The notes under the pieces: model-generated
The model's database searches: none
What the model saw: the letters and a program-made list of their open reading frames with translations, nothing else
Told to the model about the DNA's origin: nothing
Position numbers and translations under genes: made by a program
Source: Cercophora sp. LCS_1
Lineage: Eukaryota > Ascomycota > Sordariomycetes > Sordariales > Lasiosphaeriaceae
Reading direction: 5' to 3'
NCBI GenBank assembly: GCA_036250225.1
Contig: JAPZLL010000008.1
Location: forward strand, 186,001-250,000
DNA: 64,000 nucleotides
Shown: positions 9,681 through 20,877 of the stretch, piece by piece
Layout of the letters: every line of letters begins with the position of its first letter
Numbering within the stretch: position 1 is the first letter of the stretch

Positions 9681-11820
9681 TCAGCTATTTCTATGGTCGC
9701 CTCTCTGAGTACCTTTCCTTCCAAGGTCAGGGAGATCAAAGGTCCAGTTCACCGGCGACCGAGTCGATGCTTCAGTGTCGGTCACAGTTTCAGCGTAGGC
9801 CATTCTGGCCTGAATCTGCGGTCGTGGTCTGACCTGGTCATCGTAATCTTGGACAGGTTGCCCTGAGGTCTGGAAACCCTGTTGTCCGAGGTCAACAGGA
9901 AAAGGGCGACGCAGAATTTTGGGTTCATCGTCGATACCCATGTGTGGGGGTGCTGGCGCAGTCCCAGGCGTGAGAGCGGCCCCTCGCATATATCTCCGTC
10001 GTGGACCCTGTGGCTCCGTATCCACCGGCTCATGCGGCGACGGGGTGTCATCGGCCGGCTCACCAAGTGTTGTTCCGGACTCAAACTGGGGCGAGATGCG
10101 CGGCGCGTAGTCTTCCGGGACTTCAATCCCGTCATAATCGTCAACCCGGCCCCGGGGAGCGTATTGTCTGCGCTGTTGAGGGATCGGATCCGATGCGGCA
10201 CGAAAGTTGTCACGCTCACGTAGATTCGCAGCCTTTGCCCTGGCCTGAAAACTCGGCGCATCCAAGTCGGCAGACACATATCTCGGCTGAGCCACTGGTC
10301 TCCTTGTGAATGCTTGGGGTACCGCGTTTTCCTCGATACGCTGCATCTCGCGCTGGCGAATATCAGGCCCGTATTGATGGCCGCCATTGGTGAATGGAGA
10401 GCTCGCGTCCCTGCGCATGTTCGGCGCTGACGACGCAGTCCGCATGGCTGGGCCCACTTCACCGTCGACCAGACTGTGGTACATGGAGCTTGCTTGTGCC
10501 TGGAGAAGGGGCGCGCTCTGCCTGCCATGCCGGGCTCGGCTGCTTCGGCCGTTTGCTGGCGGCTTGGTTTCAGGGACGGCCGGGATTTGAGGCTCGAAGC
10601 GGGCCATATCCTTCCGGAGTTTCGCTATGAATTTCAAAGCGTGTCTCTGCTTTTGTTGGAGCGTCAGTGTTGATTTGCACGACCGCGGCCCGTTTTCCAG
10701 GATTGTGTCCAGGTCTTCGGCTGTCTTGTCTAGGACAATACTGGGAGCCGGCGCTGGGAGGATTTTGTGGTCGGTCGCAACCCAAAGCTGCTCGAGGATC
10801 GCGGCGCGAATATCTGACTGGATGTCTACAACATCCGGCCTCCCCGTGTCGTTCTTGGAGAGAAGCTGACATGCTTGGGCGTACATGAAGCACAGATACA
10901 ACAACGTCAGCGTGCCAAACGTGATGTCGTAGGGCATCTGGATTTCAAGTCGAGGTTTGCTCAGTTTTACTGTCTGAGAAGCAAAGATGCACTCGGCGAG
11001 AGAACGGCCGAAAAGCATCAGCATGCCGCCCAAGAGGTACAGCCGGGCCTGATTTAAGAAAGCTGGTAAGCATACTGATGAAGTCGCTAACTTATATTGG
11101 AAAGGAGCCACTCACTCGTACCAAGGCCCCCTCTCTCTTTCGAGGAAAATAGATGATGGCAGCAATCGCAACACAGAGAGTCAACGCTGCAAAGAAGGCG
11201 AAGAACCCCGCCATAGCCAGTTCGAATTGGTTCCGCTTCGTCGTGACATCTGCGATGATGTTGAGGGTGAAAAACTGGAGCCACACAACCGCCGCCGCAA
11301 TATCGAGCACGACCTCGTACAAAGACATAAGTATTATAACGAAGATAAAGAACTGCGCTGTCAACCACAGCGCAGTCTGTTGCCACTTCCCGAATTGCCG
11401 CTCGAGCTCGTTCCAGAGGATGATGTAGGTGCCCGAGAGATACCAGATCGTCGAGCCGACCTGGAGAATCTGAAGGACTGGCTCGAGGAGAATATACCCA
11501 TAGGGCACCGTTTTCCGCGTCTGATGCACCCATCGACTAGCGGCAGTGAAGGTGTACCATCTAAACCCCGTCAGTCAAACCACGCGAACCTCCGTGCCTC
11601 GATGTGTTCATTCCACTACTTACACTGCAAGCAACAACGTCGCATTCCGGATATGCTTAAACTCGGGCCACACTTTTCTCGGCCCCCTGAGCAGACGGTG
11701 AAACAAATAGGCAAAGCCAAAGAACACAAAAAGCCATATCGTCACAAAAGTTCCGGCCACTATAGCAGCCTCTGGAGCCGGTTGGACCGGCAAGGACCAA
11801 ATCGTTGTTGTCGTGCCCAT
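9681..11820 (-). CDS. multi-pass membrane protein with long disordered tail
   Basis: Unknown integral membrane protein of 669 aa. Three exons: 11624-11820, 11116-11560 and 9681-11048. The donors are GTAAGT and GTGAGT, the acceptors TTTAG and ATCAG, and the frame holds across both. The N-terminal half (about residues 18-330) carries seven or eight hydrophobic segments, the first near 18-40; clear ones include FFIFVIILMSLYEVVL and FFAFFAALTLCVAIAAIIYF. The C-terminal 330 or so residues are polar, rich in P, R, S and Q, and probably cytosolic and disordered. The layout resembles a receptor or fungal 7-TM protein, but no PTH11/CFEM cysteines or other known signature were seen, so no function is assigned. 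Confidence 0.8.
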
Positions 11821-12937
11821 GGCTAACGATCAAGGTCGCGCTGTACGGATCAAAGAATAACCAAGGTAAACAATGAGACGTGGAGGACTCCGCGCGCAGA
11901 AAAAACGAGCATCAAGGGGAACAGAAGACTCACCCCAGCCTGCCCACCCCCCAACTACATGATGGACAACGCCTCGGAGATCCCTGGAGACCCCTCCCCA
12001 GACCAGCCCGGAAAGGCATCAGAAAGCCTACAGATTCGCCCCCCGGAAGCCCCCAATTCAACCTCCCTCAAACGCAACGCCGAATGCCGCCCGGATCGCA
12101 AAACGAGGCGGACTGGCCGTCGAGTCAGCGCAGACATCGCTCGTATCGCAAGGCTCTGGCGAGGCGCTGTGATATCTCCTGCACGGCCCGCAGGAGCTGA
12201 AAGCGCCAACCCTATCACAACATCTTTTCAGAGCATGTATCAACCAAAGTACACAAAAAGTACTGAACGTGCGCTGCGTTTCGCCTTGAAGTTCTGCAGC
12301 GACTCTGCAACGGCTTTACATACACCAACACGCCCCTGCTCAGTGGTCAATCCGGTGCCCTCAATCCGGGGTGTTCAAGTGTCATGCCAGGCCGGGATGA
12401 GGAAAACGTAAACTCAGTTTGCTTTTTCCTTTGAAATTCCATGTCTGACCTATGATGGCCTTTTCCCACGAACTGGTTGACCTATTATGACGGGACTAGA
12501 ATGATGTGACCTGCAAACATTGCGTGAGCTGAGGACGCCCGGTTTGTTGAGATGGCTTGTCCCACGCCACGCTTCACGTTCTTGAATGGGCACCGCATTG
12601 CCTGTTTGGGAGCAATTGCATGCTGGCAAGGCTTTCTGGGGGTTTCTTTTCCTCTTTCAAAGTGCAGGAATTTTAGTGGAGGCATGTGATAACCGGGTGA
12701 GCTGAATTTCCACCCATGGTGCGCGGATAGCAAGCAAGAGAGGTAGGTGCTGTGGGTGAGGGGCGAAGCCCACGGGACGACCTGTTTGTGTTGAGAGTCA
12801 TTCCGCGGCGTCCTTCAAGTCGAAATTCCAAAATATCTCTGAGATTAGGTAAAACAGTGGTTTCCATCTTATATCGCTGAACATGCCATGTGTACCTAAT
12901 ATATCTATGTTGGTGTGAAGTGAGTGACATCGCGAGC
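11821..12937. other. intergenic
   Basis: About 1.1 kb between two minus-strand genes. A plus-strand open frame near 11959-12411 has no coding-like composition, known motif or splice continuation and was not accepted. It probably holds the promoter of the membrane-protein gene and the 3' UTR of the coiled-coil gene. Confidence 0.5.
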
Positions 12938-15900
12938 TCAGCTCAATGGCACAAACTCACCCTTGACAATAACTTTCTTGTTCAAATCTTCCCTCCCATC
13001 CCCAACTCTGCTCAAACAAGGATGAACCATGAGATCAACCGAGGTTCCCTTTCGCATAGAGCCCATGTCTTCAGCCGTCATCCACTGCTCCATCCGGGGA
13101 TGTTCGCCGTGCTTGCACGTCTCCAGCGTGACGCGCGCCCGCTGTGTTCCCATCTCCAGTGCCAATATGCCCACCTTTTGAGCTATCGCAGTGGACTGCT
13201 GGAGGCAAGATGAACTGAGCCGGCCATTGACGATGTGATGCAATATACTGTAGAGCTCACGAGCAACTTTGTCGACATTAGCCTGGAATAAAGTCACATA
13301 GTCGTACTTTTTACTACCGGATTGGATGGCATTGAGGAGTTCTTGGACTTCCTCGGCGCGTTTCTGGTTTGTCTCTTTGTCGTTGTGAATAGTAGAGCCT
13401 AGACCCTCGTGAGCATTCTGACTTCTGAATGAGGCTTGGAGCTTAATATTACCTCCTTGGGCCAAGATCTGGTATTTCAGTTGCAAGGCTTTGTATCCTT
13501 CGCCCTCTTCTCCCAGGGCACCGAAGCCAAATGGTAAGCTGAAAAATCCCTTGAGAAGGACCTCCCAGCAGAGGCCACGGACGAAGCGTGGCCAGATCCA
13601 GTCGCGCCGTCCCGAGTTTCTCACCAGGCAGTTGGTCGGATCGAACTCAGGGTCGAAGTCGATGGTTGGCGGGAGTCGAAGCTGACTGGCGAGTTGGTTG
13701 ATTTCCTGTGTCAGGAACTGGAAGGACTTGCGGAGTATGTCGTCGTCAATGGGGACATATCTATCCTTGTGGTACGAGGCAACCTGTTGGTTCAACTCCC
13801 GAATCTTCTCCCTGTCGTGTTTTTGTGCGCTGCTGATTGTCCGCTCGGTGCTGTTGTTGATCTCGACGATCTTGTTATTCAGCTCCTCTCGCATGGCTTC
13901 CATCTGATTTTCCTTGTCGGCCAATTCCTTGTCGTGCTTCTGGACAAGAAGTGCCGTCTGGCGGTTTCGCTCCTCAAGATCGCTACTGTGTTGAGCTTTG
14001 AGGCGTGCAACAGTGTCTCTGTGCTTGTTAGAAAATGATGCCATCTTCTCGACCATGTCTCTCAGTTCATTCTGGTGCTGCAATGAGAGATTGGACATGA
14101 CTTGGGTGTGCTGAAATTCAAGTGCTTTCTTCGCCTCCAGGTGTTCCTTGGCAGCAAGTGTTACCTGGCGGTCCTTCAGCGTCATCTTTTTTTCATGTTG
14201 ATCAATGAGTGCTTTTTGCTCGCGGTGGATTATATCCAGGTCTGCCTTATGTTGCCGCTCCTGCCCGGCCAACTGACTGCGATGCTGCTGGACCAAGCGT
14301 TCTTTCGCTTGAAATTCTGCCTGCAGTTCAGCTTCATGCCGAAGCCGCGCTGCCGCAAGTCTGTGCTCGTAATCGTCTTTTGCGACGTCGTACGCTTTTT
14401 GGTATTGTACCTGTTGAGCCTTTAATTCGGCCGCCTGGTTCTCTTTTGCAAGCTGCAGACTCTGCTCCAGGGAAGCAACTGCAGTCTCACAGTCTTGCAG
14501 ATTCTCTTGGAGATGTTGGTTCTGTTCTTGCAAATTTCTGACATTCGAGTATGCTCTCTGAAGCTCTGAGCTTGTTGCCCGTTGGCGTTCTTCAACCTCC
14601 GTGTAGCCTTTCTCATAAGCTTTGACACTTTCCTTTGCTGTGGCGAGATCGGACTCGAGCTGGGCGATTCGCTGCTCCATTCCTTGACTCTTTTGAGTTG
14701 ATTGCCCTAATTGATCCACCTTCAGCTGGCGGTCTCGCTGAATTTGATCCAATTGCTGTTGCAAGTTGCTCCTTTCCATGTCGAATTTAGCTCGCTCTTC
14801 CTTGAGCTCAGCCCTGACTTTATTCCTCAGGATTCTGCTCTGACCTAGAAGACTATGGAGCTCGTTTTCCTTGTTAACGAGCCCGTTCATCTTGATGAAG
14901 AGTGTTGTCGACCAAGTCATGCCCGGATCAGGATTCATGATACCAAAATGGCCCAAGTAAATCCTGATTGAATCCTCCACGGGGTTTAGGTCAGGTGTCT
15001 CTTGTCGCTTTTGGACTGTTTCCAACGTCGAAACCGCTTGAAAACCCGTAGGAGCTGATTGCACCGACTGGTCCTCCAACTTGGAGCCTGCCGATTTGTC
15101 TTGTATCCCAAGATCCGACGTCACGGAATTTGGTGTGGTTGTATCCTGGCCTCCCTCATCCTCTCCGCTCCCCTGAACATCATCGGACACTTCTGATCGT
15201 GTGTCCTCTTGACCCTTCGGAAGCTTTTCGGTATCTTCTCCTAATTGTTTTGATGGCGGTGCACCCTTGTCTCCATGCGAGATATACGGTGTTGCCAAGG
15301 TTTCTGCTTGATCTCCGTTGAGAAAAAAAGCCGGGACCTTTTCTTGGGTGGTTGACGGCACTGTCAGAGGAGAGGTCAATGGCGTTGAATCAGTGAGAAG
15401 GTCGAATTTCCCATCTTCCTCGTCACTAGCAGCAAAATTGCTGTCGTAGGGAAACCGAGAAAGAGGTAGTTCTTCTGTGCTAGCCGTCGAGGGTCGAGCA
15501 GCCGTGTCATGAAGAGGCAGCTCAGGCTTGGAGACACTTATTGGTTTTGGGTCTGCTGGTTTGGGAGCAATTGGCCTGCCACCACGAAATCCCGCGCCGA
15601 GGACGGGCGTGCCCTTAGATGGGTTCGTGGCCCTTGGCACGGGGGTCCCCCTTGGAGTTTTGGATGCCGGTACTGCTTCACCACTGTGCGCGGGGAACTT
15701 TTCCCACGCGGCGACAGCGCCTTGCTTCGCAGAGACATCTGTGTGATGTTGTGTGCTTCCCCCTGGCAGCTCATGTACCCCGGAAAGGTAAGCATATGAG
15801 AGTTTTGTGACCACCTGGGGAGCATGCTTCAATGGTTGTTCCGCCGTACCTGCGTCTCCCGGCCCGTCGTGTCTATACTTGTATCGACTGTGTGAGACCT

Positions 15901-16468
15901 GGACACTGGGCGCCGTACTCCGCTCATCATTGACTGGGACCGGAGGGTGGTGAGCAAATCCCCTGGGGGGATGATTGTTACCCGCAACCCTGGTTCGAGC
16001 GACGTTGTTGGTCTGTGATCCGCGGCGTGTTTCTTGAGGCCAAGTTGGTTCGTTGATTGTGGGATTTTTGTAGTCGGCGAGTGACGTGTTGTCTAGTTCT
16101 AGTGGAGGCAGAAGGCTACGGAGTGATCCGCTGAACCCGGCATCAGGCAACTGCATTGCACCAGATCCTGTATCGGCCATGGATTGCTCCGTTCCTTGAT
16201 CGTCTGGAGTCGAAAGCGTTTTGTTGGCCGGTGGAGTTGACCCTTGCTTTTTGCGGCCTGAGATACGTATTCGATCTTTCCACTTTTTCGAGGGCCCCGA
16301 TCGGCTTTCTGCGTTTGAGGACATCTCAGGGTTTGCGAGCGACGTTGTTGGTGAGTGCTCGACTGAAGATGAATCATCCGGTGCGGTTTTCATGTTTTCC
16401 TGGGTTGCGGTCTCGCCCCGCTTCGACCCTCCGAGCAATCGTTGTTGAAGATTCTTCATCTTTTCCAT
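12938..16468 (-). CDS. large coiled-coil protein, 1176 aa, unknown role
   Basis: Single-exon gene. The frame opens further upstream to 16675, but ATG 16468 (MEKMKNLQQRLLGG) is the likely start. Residues 1 to about 520 are polar, rich in S, P and T, and probably disordered. About 525-905 form an almost continuous coiled coil with many heptad-like Q, E, K and L residues (for example QQLDQIQRDRQLKVDQL). The last 270 residues look globular and begin near DDDILRKSFQFLTQEINQLA, with a tryptophan-rich stretch RRDWIWPRFVRGLCWEVLL. This layout suggests a scaffold or cytoskeleton-linked protein, but I cannot name the family. Its start lies 505 bp from the divergent Hsp70-like gene. Confidence 0.85.
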   Translation of the reverse strand: MEKMKNLQQRLLGGSKRGETATQENMKTAPDDSSSVEHSPTTSLANPEMSSNAESRSGPSKKWKDRIRISGRKKQGSTPPANKTLSTPDDQGTEQSMADTGSGAMQLPDAGFSGSLRSLLPPLELDNTSLADYKNPTINEPTWPQETRRGSQTNNVARTRVAGNNHPPRGFAHHPPVPVNDERSTAPSVQVSHSRYKYRHDGPGDAGTAEQPLKHAPQVVTKLSYAYLSGVHELPGGSTQHHTDVSAKQGAVAAWEKFPAHSGEAVPASKTPRGTPVPRATNPSKGTPVLGAGFRGGRPIAPKPADPKPISVSKPELPLHDTAARPSTASTEELPLSRFPYDSNFAASDEEDGKFDLLTDSTPLTSPLTVPSTTQEKVPAFFLNGDQAETLATPYISHGDKGAPPSKQLGEDTEKLPKGQEDTRSEVSDDVQGSGEDEGGQDTTTPNSVTSDLGIQDKSAGSKLEDQSVQSAPTGFQAVSTLETVQKRQETPDLNPVEDSIRIYLGHFGIMNPDPGMTWSTTLFIKMNGLVNKENELHSLLGQSRILRNKVRAELKEERAKFDMERSNLQQQLDQIQRDRQLKVDQLGQSTQKSQGMEQRIAQLESDLATAKESVKAYEKGYTEVEERQRATSSELQRAYSNVRNLQEQNQHLQENLQDCETAVASLEQSLQLAKENQAAELKAQQVQYQKAYDVAKDDYEHRLAAARLRHEAELQAEFQAKERLVQQHRSQLAGQERQHKADLDIIHREQKALIDQHEKKMTLKDRQVTLAAKEHLEAKKALEFQHTQVMSNLSLQHQNELRDMVEKMASFSNKHRDTVARLKAQHSSDLEERNRQTALLVQKHDKELADKENQMEAMREELNNKIVEINNSTERTISSAQKHDREKIRELNQQVASYHKDRYVPIDDDILRKSFQFLTQEINQLASQLRLPPTIDFDPEFDPTNCLVRNSGRRDWIWPRFVRGLCWEVLLKGFFSLPFGFGALGEEGEGYKALQLKYQILAQGGNIKLQASFRSQNAHEGLGSTIHNDKETNQKRAEEVQELLNAIQSGSKKYDYVTLFQANVDKVARELYSILHHIVNGRLSSSCLQQSTAIAQKVGILALEMGTQRARVTLETCKHGEHPRMEQWMTAEDMGSMRKGTSVDLMVHPCLSRVGDGREDLNKKVIVKGEFVPLS

Positions 16469-16973
16469 GGCTGTTGAATTTCGTGTGGCTTTAGAGTAGT
16501 GGAGCAGTAGAGTAGCAGGGAGCGCAATCGAGGGGAGATCAAAGGACGCTGGTACCAGCGGACACCAACTGAACAAATTTGAACACCGCCCAAAACCCTT
16601 GGGGAAAAACGAGAACAAGAAACTTTTGAAACCCAGATTTCTTGAGGCAGACACGCAAACCGGAGCCTGTTCCATTGAGGGGTCGCCGAGAACAAGATGT
16701 TCGGTGATTGGGGAGGTCTAGCCCTCTCACATCCCACTCGCATGCGCCCCTGGCGCCAGGGCGGACTTATACGACGCAGCCTCGCCAGGCCGACCACTCT
16801 CGGGCCATACACCAACGCCGTGACAATTTATCGACACCCCCCTGCTGAACTTCGCAGCCGCCTGCATCGTGAAAATACGAATAAATGCTCTCAGACCCGG
16901 GGCGCTGTTTCCAGAGACGACGCTCTCATCACCGCGGACGTTTTTGACTGTTGTGTAATGATCACTCCTCACA
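16469..16973. promoter_or_regulatory. shared divergent promoter region
   Basis: A 505-bp space separates the start of the coiled-coil gene (minus) from that of the Hsp70-like gene (plus), so it must hold both promoters. No specific factor site is claimed. Confidence 0.45.
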
Positions 16974-19106
16974 ATGGCTGCCACCGAAGAGACCGTCAGC
17001 ATGCTATCCGGTACAAGGGACGGCTCTGGAACTCGCAATGGTAGTGAGTTTGTTGACAATGGCCCTCGTTTTGTCCTGTGCATTGATTATGGGACAACTT
17101 ACACTGGTGAGAAAACTACACCTCCGCCATTTGTACTCAACAACGACTGACCTGACTTTTCCCTGACAGGAGCCGCCTGGATCCTCACCGAAGGTCGCAT
17201 CCCAACACTCTCTGATATCAAGGTCGTCAAGCAATGGGGCAGTGGGGTCGGAGGAAAGGTCCCCTCTGTCTTCACATACTCGCCTGGTAGCGGCCAGAAA
17301 TGGGGCTACGGCGTCGGCAAGAACGGCTACCGGATTCGTTACAACAAGCTCAAGCTGCAGAGTCCAACTCGCCTTGATGCTCTCAAGTCAATGAAGCACA
17401 TGCTTACCGAAGCCCCGGCATTCCTCGGGGATGACGTGCCCCGTCAAGCGGTCCCGCGCCATCTGATCAAGACCTCGGCCGACATCGCGACTGACTATCT
17501 CGGTGAGGTCATGTACCAGGTTCGTCTCGACATCGGAAACGACCGCGACCAAGCCATGCTGGGTCAGTTTCCGTTTGACGTCGTCATAACGCATCCTGCC
17601 GAGTGGGACGAGCGCGCCAGGAACCTGACGTTCCGCGCTGTCAACACTGCGCTGCGAAATGCTTTCCACGACGTCGTCTTAAAGCCAGGCTATTTCCGTC
17701 TCACCACCGAGCCTGAAGCGTGCGCCCAGTCCACCGTGCGGGCCGCTCAAGCTGCAGGCATGGTTAGCACACACCAGCTTCGCGCCGGCGAGTGCTTCAT
17801 TGTGATCGATGCTGGAGGCGGCACCGTTGACGTTGTCTCCTACCGCATCGTTCGGATCGCGCCCGCCTTCAAGCTTGAGCGCATCACCGTTGCTGAGTCC
17901 GGCCACTACGGAGCCACGAAAATTGACGACTACTTCATATGTCATGTACTCCCAACGCGTCTCAGTCCAGAGAGCTACCGCAGACTCCTTCGAATGGGAC
18001 GCGGGGACACCCGTTACGGTCGGGCCAATCACACCATGTACAGGCCTGGAGAAGAGCTTATGATCGAAAGGTTTGAGCCAATTAAGCATGGCTTCGCAGG
18101 TCGTGGGCCTCCGGGACAGGGAGAAACACGAATGGTGCTCGACTTGCCCCAAGAACTCGGAGAAAAGAATGACTCCGCACGAGGAATCGAGAATGGTCAA
18201 CTCCTGCTCAGCTGCGACGACATGGAAGCCATGTTCTATGGTTGCGTCAAGGGCATTGAGGAGCTTGCCGAGAAACAGCTGACCCAGATTCAGCGAAAGG
18301 GGCTGACCGCGCGATCAGTTTTTCTCTCGGGAGGCTTCTCTCAGAACGAATATTTATTCAAATGCGTCACCAACCTCGCTCGCTCTCGGGGCTGTGAAGT
18401 CTTGCGCGGAGAGAAGGAGGCCTCTTGGACAGCCGTTGCGCAGGGAGGCGTCCTCATGGGTCTGGGTGTTGGTTGTGAAGTCCCGCCAGCCGTTCGGGCG
18501 TGCCCTTATAGCTTAGGCGTCGTCATCGCAAAGGAATTCGCCTTATACGACCACGCCGTCGGTCAAAGGTACACAGACAGCCTCGATAGAGCCGACCGTG
18601 CCACTGGACAAATCGAATGGGTTGTCTTCAAGGGCGATGTGGTCGGGGCAGAGCCAACCGAGAAGACGGTTAGAATCATTAGGAAGTTCAGGCAACTTGG
18701 CAGGCGCCCAGATAGGCTACTCATCACCGTGTCCGACGGCGACGAGCAACGGGGCTTCAACCCTAGAAGAGGTAAGTCTCTTGCCAGCAGCAGGAGTCTC
18801 AGCTCAGGCCCAGGACCCAGAAGGCTGACTGAAGCTTCAGATGTTCGCCACGAGGTGCCGATTGACTTCGATCTAGGCAATATCCCACCCGATGTCCAGA
18901 GACGTGTGGTCAAATCCATGACCAACCAAGAGGCTAAGAAAGGGTACCAGAGTGTCGAGCTGCAGTTAGAGATCTGCGTGGATAGAGACGGTGCCAATAT
19001 CGACCTCTTGTGTGAGCAGATAAAGGACGCAAATGGACGCGTGGCAAGGGGCGGTGTTCGATTGGGGGGTTGCAAGATCCCTTTCCCAGGAGCTGAGGTG
19101 GACTGA
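16974..19106 (+). CDS. divergent Hsp70-like ATPase
   Basis: Actin/Hsp70-fold ATPase of the fungal Hsp70-like (HSPA12-like) type, 666 aa. Exons 16974-17106, 17170-18771 and 18841-19106. Intron 1 is 63 nt (GTGAGA...GACAG). Intron 2 is 69 nt, a multiple of three with no stop, so the frame also reads through it. Nucleotide-binding motifs are present: phosphate-1 CIDYGTTYTG (D38, G40-T42), phosphate-2 VIDAGGGTVDV (D258) and the adenosine motif FLSGGFSQNEYLF (G432-G433). The usual substrate-binding beta domain, helical lid and EEVD tail are not evident; the C-terminal part is a family-specific extension. A role as a general chaperone is therefore doubtful. Many filamentous fungi carry several such genes, and their substrates are not known to me. 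Confidence 0.88.
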
Positions 19107-19650
19107 TGAGGCCACAACGTCCGCCACAAGGCTGCCAGCGATGGTGCCGGTTGCAGGGAGGGGGGCGAGTCTAGCCACGAGCGGATGAACCCTTGACCTG
19201 ATGTATCTTCTTTGTCACTCGAAGCGGCCTCAAGGTTCCTGCTCCCAGCCTTGTCGCCATGATGTTAAAATTAGTAAAAATTTAGCAATGTTCTCGAGCG
19301 CTTGCCTTGCGCCTCGTTTTGCCACTGTCGTCTTCTCGCTCTTGTTCCCTGATCTTTTAGTGAGTATGCCTGGGTGGCTTGCATCGGCGAAATGAGGAGG
19401 AGCAGGTAGGCAGATTTGAGGATGGCTCGCAACTGTGGGGACTGACGCCTGTAGCCCTCTACCTGCCTCTTTCCCCCTTTGTGACTTTCTCCTGTCCAAA
19501 ACCCCACCAAGTCGACGTTACCTCGCGGACGCCCATTCACTTGGCCAGAATTCGTCGAAGGCCTGAGATTGCAATCCGTCCATCCAGCCGCCATCTTCCT
19601 CCTCCTCAAATCCACATCGATCTTCCAGCGTAACAAGCGGCGTCACCACC
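19107..19650. other. intergenic
   Basis: Between two plus-strand genes. No gene is supported. It presumably holds the 3' UTR of the Hsp70-like gene and the promoter and leader of the next gene. Confidence 0.5.
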
Positions 19651-20475
19651 ATGGAACCCTGGAAGGATGTGAACTATTACACGACCAATGCTACCATCAT
19701 GGTCGAGCTCATGAACGCCAGCACGGCGGAGTGGAGCATCGGCTTCTTCCCGCCGAATGTATTCGCCATACCCGGCTCCCTCAATGAGAGCTACAGCTTC
19801 CCACCCGACGCACTTGTTATCGAGAATGTGTCCCAAGGCAAATTCGGAGAACTAGAGATCGAAAGGGCCATATTCGGTGGCACATCGGGAGTTGTGCTGG
19901 CATGTGCTTTGGCGTGGCTCGCATGGCGCCATTTTTGGGTTCAAAAGTTGCTGAGCCCACGGGGGTCTAGTGCGCCAGCAGAGAGTGTGCCGGGTGTCTT
20001 TGATGCAGAACGAAGCGGTGGGAGCGCCACGGGCGAAAGTAACATGCTGGAGTTGGGGTGGTATGGTTTCGGCAGCGACAGTTTTGTGGAAGACGAAAAG
20101 TTCAAGGCTGAGTTGTCGATCTACTACGACGATGTGAAGACCGAGCCGGAGTTGTATAAGAAGAACTTGGCGGTAGATGACGTGGTTGCCGAAGATGTGG
20201 TGGCCGGCACAGAGCTGTTGCGCAGGTTGTATGATCTGCAGCTGAAGATCTGGTCTGAAAAGGGTTCTCACGAGGTTACGCAAGAACAGAGGGACCTTGA
20301 CGAGGCTCAACGAGACGCACTGCTGGCAGACTATAGGAAGCTGGTGTCGACCTGGGTCAGGGAGAGCGACAGGATCGGGTGGAGCGAGGAAGAGGCGAAG
20401 GAACTGACCGACCTCACAAAAATGTTGGGTGGTCTTCCGGGACGGGGGCGGCAAGGTGCTGCTGCGAGAGGGTAG
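19651..20475 (+). CDS. single-pass membrane protein, 274 aa, unknown
   Basis: Single-exon frame with ATG at 19651 in good context (CACCATGG). One hydrophobic segment at about residues 74-92 (IFGGTSGVVLACALAWLAW) is followed by basic residues, predicting a cytosolic C-terminus. The N-terminal 73 residues have no clear signal peptide but carry four N-glycosylation sequons (N13, N22, N45, N59), consistent with a luminal or extracellular side. The C-terminal 180 residues are acidic and helical, with no enzyme motif that I recognise. The topology resembles a type III membrane protein. The family is unknown to me. Confidence 0.75.
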   Translation: MEPWKDVNYYTTNATIMVELMNASTAEWSIGFFPPNVFAIPGSLNESYSFPPDALVIENVSQGKFGELEIERAIFGGTSGVVLACALAWLAWRHFWVQKLLSPRGSSAPAESVPGVFDAERSGGSATGESNMLELGWYGFGSDSFVEDEKFKAELSIYYDDVKTEPELYKKNLAVDDVVAEDVVAGTELLRRLYDLQLKIWSEKGSHEVTQEQRDLDEAQRDALLADYRKLVSTWVRESDRIGWSEEEAKELTDLTKMLGGLPGRGRQGAAARG

Positions 20476-20877
20476 CTCCCTCCCCAGTACAGGCTGGCAG
20501 GTAGGTCGGAAACGGGGGAAGGTGCAATGGGTAAGATGAGGCTAGGGAGTTGGCCGCTCCTTCTGCCTCCTGCCTCCGAAGAAACTGGATTAACTGTGAA
20601 CTGAGCGTCTCCTTACAAAAGTAGAATATACCAAGGTAGATCGAGTTTACTTGGGTTTCAATTTTACCAATCATTAAGAGCCCATTCCGTTCTCTCCGTG
20701 TCGTTGTTGCTCGAACCTGGCCTGGTGCTGGCAACTTCGACCCGAACCCCAACCCTGGAAAGCTGATTCCCAAACGTCGTTATCGTTATCGGCAGGCGCG
20801 GCTTCATCGCCTGGGAAGCGAACAGGATGGAGAACCTTGCCCATTTCAACACAAACAAACCACACAACACCATCACG
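20476..20877. other. intergenic
   Basis: Short region upstream of IES6, containing its promoter and possibly an N-terminal extension if the ATG at 20827 is used. Confidence 0.45.

Noticed and set aside
11227..11826. Plus-strand open frame of 199 codons
   Set aside because: It lies antisense to the membrane-protein gene, whose exons have family-like hydrophobic segments and good splice sites.
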